Of a stretch of 8,464 nt of DNA, positions 1 through 4,698 are shown piece by piece (position 1 is the stretch's first letter; each line of letters opens with the position of its first letter). Both the position numbers and the translations under genes were made by a program. The notes below the pieces were generated by a model. The model had not been told where the DNA came from. It made no database searches and saw only the letters and a list, made by a program, of their open reading frames with translations. Source of the stretch: Spongiicolonus versatilis. GTDB lineage: Bacteria > Pseudomonadota > Gammaproteobacteria > Arenicellales > Spongiicolonaceae. Location: assembly GCA_028286165.1 (NCBI GenBank), contig JAPYMU010000023.1:1-8464 (forward strand), written 5' to 3'.

Positions 1-226
1 CCGGCGGCGACTTGCGCCACAGCGGCGGGACGCGCACCAGGTCGCCGGGCTTGATGCGGTATTCAGGCTTGCGGCGGGCGCCGTTGACCCGCACCTGGCC
101 GGTGCGGATGAGGCGGTAGACGCGGCTTTTCGGCACATCGCGCAGGCGGCCAATGAGAAAATTGTCCAGCCGCTGGCCGTGGCGGCCGGCGGTGGGCAAT
201 AAGGCGGCGGTCTGGCGGGTGGACAT
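1..226 (-). CDS. rluC: RluC, 23S rRNA pseudouridine synthase, N-terminal part (cut by window edge)
   Basis: RluC makes pseudouridines 955, 2504 and 2580 of 23S rRNA in E. coli. The 75 residues visible here start MSTRQTAALLPTAGRHG and are followed by an S4-type RNA-binding domain (about residues 18-66) with the RluC-like elements RLDNFL, VPKSRVYRLIR, GQVRVNG and KPEYRIKPGDLVRVPP. The catalytic pseudouridine synthase domain, with its active-site Asp, would lie beyond the left edge. The ATG at 226 puts the S4 domain at the usual distance from the N-terminus. No Shine-Dalgarno is visible; the six bases before the ATG are CGCCGC, preceded by TACAAT. Divergence from rne matches the E. coli rne/rluC arrangement and supports the call over the related RluD or RluA. 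The family is near certain; the paralogue rests on the VPKSRVYRLIR wording and the neighbour. Confidence 0.92.
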   Translation of the reverse strand, partial: MSTRQTAALLPTAGRHGQRLDNFLIGRLRDVPKSRVYRLIRTGQVRVNGARRKPEYRIKPGDLVRVPPLWRKSPP

Positions 227-232
227 GCGGCG

Positions 233-238
233 ATTGTA
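233..238 (-). promoter_or_regulatory. -10-like hexamer of rluC, six bases from its ATG
   Basis: On the minus strand this reads TACAAT (5/6 to TATAAT), followed by CGCCGC and then the rluC ATG. A transcript from it would begin at or next to the start codon. No good -35 is seen at the usual distance. It overlaps the -35 of the rne promoter, so the two divergent promoters would compete if both are used. This is inferred from sequence pattern only. Confidence 0.4.
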
Positions 239-261
239 GGCGATGGCGGATGTGGTATACT
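234..261 (+). promoter_or_regulatory. Sigma-70 type promoter of rne
   Basis: TTGTAG (234-239), a 16-base spacer and TATACT (256-261) form a promoter. The TG at 253-254 makes the -10 an extended one (TGnTATACT), which compensates for the weak -35. Transcription would start near 268 and give a leader of about 390 bases before rne, similar in size to the 361-base leader of E. coli rne. Confidence 0.65.
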
Positions 262-327
262 CGCGCGCAGTGATTTTCGGCTGGCCGGCGTTTTGTTTTT
301 TTATCCAGCGCGCCGGCAGCGAATCAG

Positions 328-362
328 GGCGCCGCCCGCACCATAAACCGGCCGGCGGCGCC
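328..362 (+). promoter_or_regulatory. 9-bp GC stem-loop in the rne leader
   Basis: GGCGCCGCC at 328-336 pairs perfectly with GGCGGCGCC at 354-362 around a 17-base loop. No U tract follows, so it is not an intrinsic terminator. It is a candidate element for leader folding and RNase E feedback. Confidence 0.45.
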
Positions 363-554
363 AAGGGTTAAGTGAACCTCACCCGCCGCGTCGCAACCGC
401 GCCGTAGCATGAGTAGGGCACAAAAAACAACATCCCCAAAAGGTCGCCGACGGCGACGGTAAGGTTTCAAGGGAACGGCGGAGTTTTGCCAGCGCGCACT
501 TTGCGCCGCACCGTGCAGACGTTGCACATGCAAAACCCGCAGGACCGCGCGGCT

Positions 555-572
555 CCGGGCGCAACCGCCCGG
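555..572 (+). promoter_or_regulatory. 7-bp stem-loop with CAAC loop in the rne leader
   Basis: CCGGGCG at 555-561 pairs with CGCCCGG at 566-572 around the four-base loop CAAC. It lies about 90 bases before the rne start codon. It is another possible structural element of the leader; its function is unknown. Confidence 0.35.
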
Positions 573-660
573 GCCGTGCTGGACGCCCTCGCCAGGCCCG
601 GAATCGGCCGGCGGCGGGCAGCCGTTGCGCATCACGCGGCCGGCGGGGACGGGAGACAAC

Positions 661-2904
661 ATGAAACGCATCCTGTTTAACGCGACTCAGTCGGAAGAGT
701 TGCGCATGGCCCTGGTGGACGGGCAAAAACTTCTGGATCTGGACATTGAGGCCACCGCCCAGCGTCCAAAGAAAGGCAACATTTACAAAGCCGCGGTCAC
801 CCGCGTTGAGCCGAGTCTGGAGGCGGTGTTCGTGGAATACGGCTCGGCGAAGCAGGGCTTTCTGCCGCTGAAGGAAATCTCGCGCAAATTTTTCCGCGAG
901 CAGCCCGACAAGCCCCTCGCCGAGGTGCGGGTGCAGGAGGTGATTGGCGAAGGCGACGAGATGCTGGTGCAGGTGGAAAAGGACGAGCGCGGCACCAAGG
1001 GCGCCGCCCTCACCACTTTCATCAGCCTGGCCGGCCGCTACCTGGTGCTGAAGCCGGACAACCCCCACGGCGGCGGCATCTCACGGCGCATTGAGGGCGA
1101 GGAGCGCGCCGATTTGCGCGGCGCACTGTCATCGCTGGAGGCGCCGCGCGAGCATGCGCTGATCGTGCGCACCCAGGGCATCGGCAAAAGCGCCGAGGAG
1201 TTGCAGGGCGACACCGATTACCTGCTGCAACTGTGGAAAACCATCAGCGAAGCCGCCGCCGCCCGCCCGGCGCCGTTTCTGGTGTACCAGGAAAGCAACC
1301 TGCTGGTGCGCGCCATCCGCGACCATCTGCGCGACGACATCGCCGAGGTGCTGGTGGACGAGCCGCAAATGTTTGAGCGCGCCGAGCGGTTCATGAAGCA
1401 GGTGATGCCCGGCAGTTTGCGCAAACTCAAACTGCACGACGCCCAGGTGCCGCTGTTCTCGCGCTTTCAAATCGAGCACCAGATTGAGGCTGCGTTTTCG
1501 CGCAACATCCGCCTGCCCTCCGGCGGCGCGCTGGTCATCGACCACACCGAGGCGGTGGTCACCATTGACGTGAACTCGGCGCGCGCCACCAAGGCCGGCG
1601 GCATCGAGGAAACCGCGCTGCAGACCAACATTGAAGCCGCCGAGGAGATCGCCCGCCAACTGCGCATCCGCGACATCGGCGGACTCATCGTCATTGACTT
1701 CATCGACATGATGAACCAGCGCAACCAGCGGCAGGTGGAAAACCGCCTGGGCGAGGCGCTGCGCGCCGACCGGGCGCGGGTGCAGACCGAGCGCATTTCC
1801 AAATTCGGCCTCCTGGAAATGTCGCGCCAGCGGCTGCGCTCGGCGCTCAGCGAAACCAACTACGCCCCCTGCCCCAGATGCCACGGCAACGGCATGATCC
1901 GCACGGTGGCGTCATCCAGCCTCAACATCCTGCGCCTGCTGGAAGAGGAGGCGATGAAGGAAAACACCCGCGCGGTGCACGCCCACCTGCCGGTGGAAAC
2001 GGCGACGCTGCTGCTGAACGAAAAGCGCGGCGAGCTCAGCGCCATTGAAAACCGCCTCAGCACGCGCATCGTGATTGTGCCGAATCCGGACATGGAAACG
2101 CCGGACTTCCAACTGCAACGGCTGGCCAACGGCGGCGAGGCCGCGACTGATGTGCCGAGTTACCAACTCAAGGCCGAGTCCGAAACCGCCGCCGACGCCG
2201 GCCGCCGCTTTGAGCCGCGCCGCGCCGCCAGCCCGGCGCCGGCCGCTGATGCAAAAGCGGCGGTGAACCTGCAGGATGTGGAAGCGGCCATGGCCACGGT
2301 CAAACGGCCGCGCAAGCCGGGCCTGTTGGTGCGCGCGCTGCGCAAATTGTTCGGCCGCGCCGAGAAGCCCAAACCTGCCGCCGCCCCGCGCCGCCGCGGC
2401 CGCCCGGGCGCCGGGCGCGGCGGTGGAAATGCAGGCCGCGGCCGTGGACGCCGCTCTGAGCAGCCGCGCCGTGACGGTGCCGGCGCCGGCAGCGGTGGCC
2501 GCCGCACAACCGGCCGCACAACCCAAGCCCAGGGCGAGCGCAAACCCCGCGCAACCGGCGGTGCAACCGGCGACAGCAACCCCCAGCGCGGCCGCCGCCC
2601 GCAACGCCGCAACGCCTCGGCCGCGACCCCCGCCCGTGGCGGCCGCCGCGACGGCAACAGTGGAAACAGCGGCAACAGCAACGCCCCGGCGGCGTCCAAA
2701 AACAACCGCGAAGACAGCGGCGCACAGCAGGCGCGCTACGCCGCACAGAATCCAACCGCCGCCCCGCCGCCGGCCGCTGAACCGGCTCCGCCGCCCTCAC
2801 CCTCACCCTCACCCCCGGCAGCGAAAAAAGAACCGGCCACCGACATTAAATACGTGGACGGCGTCTACTTCATCCCGCCGGGCGGCGACAAGTCCGGCGG
2901 CTGA
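661..2904 (+). CDS. rne: Ribonuclease E
   Basis: Endoribonuclease that starts mRNA decay and processes rRNA and tRNA precursors; scaffold of the degradosome at the inner membrane. The 747-residue protein begins MKRILFNATQSEELRMALVDGQ. An S1 RNA-binding domain follows (about 35-125). The DNase I-like catalytic core has the metal-binding aspartates D303 (VTIDVNSARAT) and D346 (IVIDFIDM), and the zinc-link CPRC has C404 and C407; all four match E. coli numbering. Beyond about residue 500 the chain is low-complexity: an amphipathic stretch GLLVRALRKLFGR (554-566) likely to bind membrane, an Arg/Gly-rich RNA-binding region from 577, Pro/Ala/Ser-rich linkers, and a conserved-looking end DIKYVDGVYFIPPGG. 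The tail is shorter than in E. coli (1061 residues). The start at 661 is chosen over 625 because homology begins there and GGGAG (651-655) precedes it. The tail rules out RNase G. Confidence 0.97.
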   Translation: MKRILFNATQSEELRMALVDGQKLLDLDIEATAQRPKKGNIYKAAVTRVEPSLEAVFVEYGSAKQGFLPLKEISRKFFREQPDKPLAEVRVQEVIGEGDEMLVQVEKDERGTKGAALTTFISLAGRYLVLKPDNPHGGGISRRIEGEERADLRGALSSLEAPREHALIVRTQGIGKSAEELQGDTDYLLQLWKTISEAAAARPAPFLVYQESNLLVRAIRDHLRDDIAEVLVDEPQMFERAERFMKQVMPGSLRKLKLHDAQVPLFSRFQIEHQIEAAFSRNIRLPSGGALVIDHTEAVVTIDVNSARATKAGGIEETALQTNIEAAEEIARQLRIRDIGGLIVIDFIDMMNQRNQRQVENRLGEALRADRARVQTERISKFGLLEMSRQRLRSALSETNYAPCPRCHGNGMIRTVASSSLNILRLLEEEAMKENTRAVHAHLPVETATLLLNEKRGELSAIENRLSTRIVIVPNPDMETPDFQLQRLANGGEAATDVPSYQLKAESETAADAGRRFEPRRAASPAPAADAKAAVNLQDVEAAMATVKRPRKPGLLVRALRKLFGRAEKPKPAAAPRRRGRPGAGRGGGNAGRGRGRRSEQPRRDGAGAGSGGRRTTGRTTQAQGERKPRATGGATGDSNPQRGRRPQRRNASAATPARGGRRDGNSGNSGNSNAPAASKNNREDSGAQQARYAAQNPTAAPPPAAEPAPPPSPSPSPPAAKKEPATDIKYVDGVYFIPPGGDKSGG
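2794..2811 (+). repeat. Three tandem copies of CCCTCA within rne
   Basis: The hexamer CCCTCA occurs three times in a row and continues into CCCCC. It encodes a (Pro-Ser)n run in the disordered tail of RNase E. Copy-number changes would remain in frame because the unit is six bases. Confidence 0.8.
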
Positions 2905-2933
2905 GGCCGGGCCCGGGCGGTTTTTGACGCCGA

Positions 2934-2964
2934 GGCTGCGGGCGGGGCCGTTCCGCCCGCAGCC
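2934..2964 (+). terminator. Strong stem-loop downstream of rne
   Basis: GGCTGCGGGCGG (2934-2945) and CCGCCCGCAGCC (2953-2964) form a perfect 12-bp stem with a 7-base loop, 30 bases after the rne stop. It is followed by GGTTGGTTC rather than a true U run. It may therefore be a weak intrinsic terminator or a 3'-end stabilising hairpin for the rne mRNA. The rest of the gap up to the tRNA promoter shows nothing else that I can support. Confidence 0.55.
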
Positions 2965-3117
2965 GGTTGGTTCACAATAAATTTCACTGGCGGGCGGCGA
3001 TTCTAAAGTTGAGGGTTGGCGGTTTTTGCGGCAGGAATTAGCCTTGCAGCAAACTTTTACTTCAGAGCAGGTTATACAAAGCGGCGGAAAAGAAACAAAA
3101 CCCCCGCCAACCGCAGT

Positions 3118-3146
3118 TTGACAACCACTCCCCGCCCGGCAATAAT
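3118..3146 (+). promoter_or_regulatory. Near-consensus sigma-70 promoter of tRNA-Lys
   Basis: TTGACA (3118-3123, perfect -35), a 17-base spacer and AATAAT (3141-3146, 5/6 to the -10 consensus) lie just before the tRNA. The bases after the -10 are GC-rich (TGCGCGCGGC), the kind of discriminator seen at stable-RNA promoters under stringent control. The start site would be near 3153, giving a short 5' extension for RNase P to remove. Confidence 0.85.
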
Positions 3147-3169
3147 TGCGCGCGGCTTCACCCCCAGCC

Positions 3170-3245
3170 GGGCCGTTAGCTCAGTCGGTAGAGCATCTGA
3201 CTTTTAATCAGGTGGTCACAGGTTCGATCCCTGTACGGCCCACCA
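3170..3245 (+). tRNA. tRNA-Lys, anticodon TTT
   Basis: The 76-base gene folds as a complete cloverleaf. The acceptor stem GGGCCGT pairs with ACGGCCC over 7 bp, the discriminator is A, and CCA is encoded (3243-3245). The D arm is GCTCAGTCGGTAGAGC, the anticodon loop is CTTTTAA with anticodon TTT, and the T arm is ACAGG-TTCGATC-CCTGT. It closely resembles E. coli tRNA-Lys(UUU). U34 of this tRNA is a substrate for 2-thiolation by MnmA, which receives sulfur through the Tus relay encoded next to it. No intrinsic terminator is visible after the gene; only seven bases separate it from the convergent tusE stop codon. Confidence 0.97.
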
Positions 3246-3252
3246 TCGCACC

Positions 3253-3597
3253 TCAAATGCAGTTGGCCGGCTTCGGCAGTCCGGCGTAGCGGAATGCCTG
3301 CTTTGCCGGGCCGTAGGGGAACAGGCGGTATAAGTCCTGGCTGTTCGCTTTGTCCTCGCCCAGCACGTCGGCCATGGCGCGCATCAAAACGCGGGTGGCG
3401 GGCGAGATGCGGTATTCAGCGTAAAACTCGCGCAGAAAACGAATCACTTTCCAATGCTCCTCGCTGAGCGCGCAATGGTCGGCGGCGGCCATGGCCTCGC
3501 ACACTTCCTCGCTCCAGTCCTCCATGCGCGCAAGATAACCCTCGGCGTCAGTCGCCACCGCGCGCCCTTGCACCGTCAATGCCCCGGCCGCCGTCAC
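3253..3597 (-). CDS. tusE: TusE, sulfur carrier of the tRNA 2-thiouridine relay (DsrC family)
   Basis: TusE accepts persulfide sulfur from the TusBCD complex and passes it to MnmA for 2-thiolation of U34 in tRNA-Lys, -Glu and -Gln. The protein has 114 residues (E. coli 109). It carries family segments DAEGYLARMEDWSEEV, EEHWKVIRFLREFY and LYRLFPYGPAKQ, and ends GLPKPANCI with the sulfur-carrying penultimate Cys (C113). The second Cys of true DsrC, eleven residues earlier, is replaced by Phe (F102), which favours TusE over a sulfite-reductase partner. I start at the GTG at 3597: its GTGA overlaps the tusB TGA, family homology begins about there, and GGTGAG lies just upstream. A longer in-frame start at 3744 would add 49 residues lying entirely across tusB and is rejected. 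Confidence 0.93.
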   Translation of the reverse strand: MTAAGALTVQGRAVATDAEGYLARMEDWSEEVCEAMAAADHCALSEEHWKVIRFLREFYAEYRISPATRVLMRAMADVLGEDKANSQDLYRLFPYGPAKQAFRYAGLPKPANCI

Positions 3598-3878
3598 CGC
3601 CAACTCACCACCGGGCTGCACCGCGCGCAATGGGCCACAAAACCGTCGTAGTCCACCACGCCCACGCCGGCGGCCAACTGCGACTCGGCAATCCCGCGCG
3701 CCAGCAGGTCGGCGCGCATGGCAAACACCGTGGCCCGCGTACACAGTTCTTTAATTTGCACACCACCGGCGCGGGCGGCGTAACAGCCGTCCTCAATTAA
3801 AATCACCGTATCACCATCGCGCACCCGCGCGGCGGCGGCGCCGAGGCGGGTTTTATTAAAAAGATGCAGCGCGGTCAT
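3594..3878 (-). CDS. tusB: TusB, subunit of the TusBCD sulfurtransferase complex (DsrH family)
   Basis: This 94-residue protein starts MTALHLFNKTRLGA and continues with GDTVILIEDGCYAA, KELCTRATVFAMRADLLARGI and GVVDYDGFVAHC. This is the same pattern and length as E. coli TusB (95 residues). TusB forms a hexamer with TusC and TusD in the cytosol and is a structural partner in sulfur transfer from TusA to TusE. The ATG at 3878 is chosen; a GTG one codon upstream (3881) is possible. It begins 8 bases after the tusC stop and ends in a GTGA overlap with tusE, so translation of the two is probably coupled. Confidence 0.92.
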   Translation of the reverse strand: MTALHLFNKTRLGAAAARVRDGDTVILIEDGCYAARAGGVQIKELCTRATVFAMRADLLARGIAESQLAAGVGVVDYDGFVAHCARCSPVVSWR

Positions 3879-3886
3879 CACGAAAC

Positions 3887-4261
3887 TTAAAAATCAATCA
3901 CGCAATCCTGCGCCGCCAGAACTTCCAGCAACTCCGCGCGCTCCACCACCGTCGCCGCAATCAAAAAATCTGCAGCAGCCACATTGCGCGCATTCAGCGA
4001 CTCGCGCTCGGCCAGCACCTGCTCGCAACCGTACTGCGGCAGCGCGCCCAGGGCGCGGCAGAAATCGCGCATGCCCAAAGCGCGCTCCGGCGCCTGGTTT
4101 TTCAACAGTTGAAACACGCCGTCGTCCATGAAAACCAACGTCACCTCATGGTCAAAAGTCGCCGCCACCAACGCAAGGTCAAGCCCCTCGGCGGCAAACA
4201 CTGAACCATGCGGCGCGCGCCGCTGGATGCAGGCGATTTTTTTTTGCGCGTTTTGATTCAT
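3887..4261 (-). CDS. tusC: TusC, subunit of the TusBCD sulfurtransferase complex (DsrF family)
   Basis: The 124-residue protein starts MNQNAQKKIACIQRRAPHGS and carries EGLDLALVAATFDHEVTLVF, MDDGVFQLLKNQAP and a C-terminal DCVIDF. It matches E. coli TusC (119 residues; APHG, EGLD and DGVFQLL in the same order). TusC pairs with TusB and TusD in the relay complex. The ATG at 4261 overlaps the tusD stop as ATGA, and there is no clear Shine-Dalgarno, so coupling to tusD is likely. In-frame open sequence upstream of this ATG lies across tusD and has no family similarity. Codons 6-9 contain a run of nine A residues, a possible slippage site. Confidence 0.93.
   Translation of the reverse strand: MNQNAQKKIACIQRRAPHGSVFAAEGLDLALVAATFDHEVTLVFMDDGVFQLLKNQAPERALGMRDFCRALGALPQYGCEQVLAERESLNARNVAAADFLIAATVVERAELLEVLAAQDCVIDF
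4237..4245 (-). repeat. A9 homopolymer within the start of tusC
   Basis: On the coding strand codons 6-9 of tusC read CAA AAA AAA ATC, giving nine consecutive A. It is the longest homopolymer I noticed in this GC-rich window. Loss of one A would send translation into a frame that stops about 30 codons later. Confidence 0.85.
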
Positions 4262-4650
4262 GGACCAAAGTGAACAAAACGATCGGCGGCGGCCATGGCC
4301 CCGGCCAACTGCCCCAGTCCGGCCACGCGAAAACCGCCGGCAAGGTTGCCGCGCGGTTTGCCGTGGCGCACCGCCTCGGCGTGGTCCAGGATTCCACGCC
4401 GCTGCGCCGAGGCGGTGCATACCGCAAGTTCCACGCCGCACTCGGCGGCAAAATTCTGCCACTCGCGCACCAGGTGGCGGTCGTCCTGCGGCGGGCAATT
4501 AAGTTCTGACGCAAGCCACGCGCCATCGTGGTAGAAAAAAACCGGCTGCAGCGAATGCCCGCAACGCAGAACCGCGCGCGCAAAATGCAGCGCGCTGTCG
4601 CAGGCCTGGGTGCTGTAGGGCGCGCCCGAAACCATGACGGCGAAATTCAT
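4258..4650 (-). CDS. tusD: TusD, catalytic sulfurtransferase subunit of TusBCD (DsrE family)
   Basis: TusD takes persulfide sulfur from TusA on an active-site cysteine and hands it to TusE. The 130-residue protein begins MNFAVMVSGAPYSTQACDSA. It has HSLQPVFFYHDGAW, LVREWQNFAAECGVELAVC and AQRRGILDHAEA, ending in ADRFVHFG. The Cys in ELAVCTASAQRRG is residue 78, the same number as catalytic Cys78 of E. coli TusD. It is the first gene of the tusDCBE operon and overlaps tusC by ATGA. The ATG at 4650 is chosen because homology starts there. GGAAAA immediately precedes it and could serve as a weak ribosome site, but a -10-like TATCAT lies just six bases upstream. No tusA is present in the window. 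Confidence 0.94.
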   Translation of the reverse strand: MNFAVMVSGAPYSTQACDSALHFARAVLRCGHSLQPVFFYHDGAWLASELNCPPQDDRHLVREWQNFAAECGVELAVCTASAQRRGILDHAEAVRHGKPRGNLAGGFRVAGLGQLAGAMAAADRFVHFGP

Positions 4651-4656
4651 TTTTCC

Positions 4657-4665
4657 ATGATAGCA
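4657..4665 (-). promoter_or_regulatory. Extended -10 element of the tusDCBE operon
   Basis: On the minus strand TGC-TATCAT (the hexamer is 4657-4662) is followed by GGAAAA and the tusD ATG. The TGn motif makes this a credible extended -10. With normal spacing the transcript would begin at or beside the start codon. No clear -35 is seen; the sequence upstream is GC-rich. Confidence 0.45.
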
Positions 4666-4686
4666 CCGCGCCCGCCGCGCCTGCGG

Positions 4687-4692
4687 TATGAT
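4687..4692 (+). promoter_or_regulatory. -10-like hexamer of bepA, six bases from its ATG
   Basis: TATGAT (5/6 to consensus) is followed by GAGAAA and the bepA ATG. Spacing to the ATG is identical to that of the tusD element on the other strand. Any -35 would fall in a GC-rich block with no match to TTGACA. Confidence 0.4.
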
Positions 4693-4698
4693 GAGAAA

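Larger units (their letters stand above)
268..660 (+). promoter_or_regulatory. Long structured 5' leader of rne
   Basis: No gene is supported between the rluC start and the rne start. The stretch contains GC-rich stem-loops: a 9-bp perfect stem at 328-336 / 354-362, a 6-bp stem with 3-base loop at 443-457, and a 7-bp stem with 4-base loop at 555-572. It also has a T7 run near 295-301. In E. coli the rne leader folds into hairpins that RNase E recognises to limit its own mRNA level. Position, length and structure here fit that role, but the E. coli hairpin sequence itself is not recognisable, so autoregulation is an inference. Small ORFs in this stretch lack a credible ribosome site or any family signature. 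Confidence 0.5.

Noticed and set aside
625..660. Twelve-residue upstream extension of RNase E from a start at 625
   Set aside because: Family homology begins exactly at MKRILFNATQ (661), with GGGAG five bases upstream.
486..680. 64-residue plus-strand ORF in the rne leader
   Set aside because: No Shine-Dalgarno, no family features, and it overlaps the rne start in another frame.
1129..1884. 251-residue antisense ORF across rne
   Set aside because: It is opposite the conserved RNase E catalytic core, which fully explains the sequence.
2276..2980. 234-residue plus-strand ORF overlapping the end of rne, rich in Ala/Pro/Arg
   Set aside because: It is a frame shadow of the low-complexity rne tail, with no ribosome site or family signature.
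3014..3112. 9-bp inverted repeat (GGTTGGCGG at 3014-3022 and CCGCCAACC at 3104-3112)
   Set aside because: The 81-base separation and GC-rich sequence make chance likely; neither strand has terminator-like context at both arms.
3016..3207. 63-residue ORF on the plus strand reading into the tRNA
   Set aside because: It crosses the tRNA promoter and ends inside tRNA-Lys; its AVSSVGRASDF ending is simply the tRNA sequence translated.
3598..3744. 49-residue N-terminal extension of TusE
   Set aside because: It lies wholly across tusB in another frame and has no similarity to the DsrC family; the GTG at 3597 gives the normal length.
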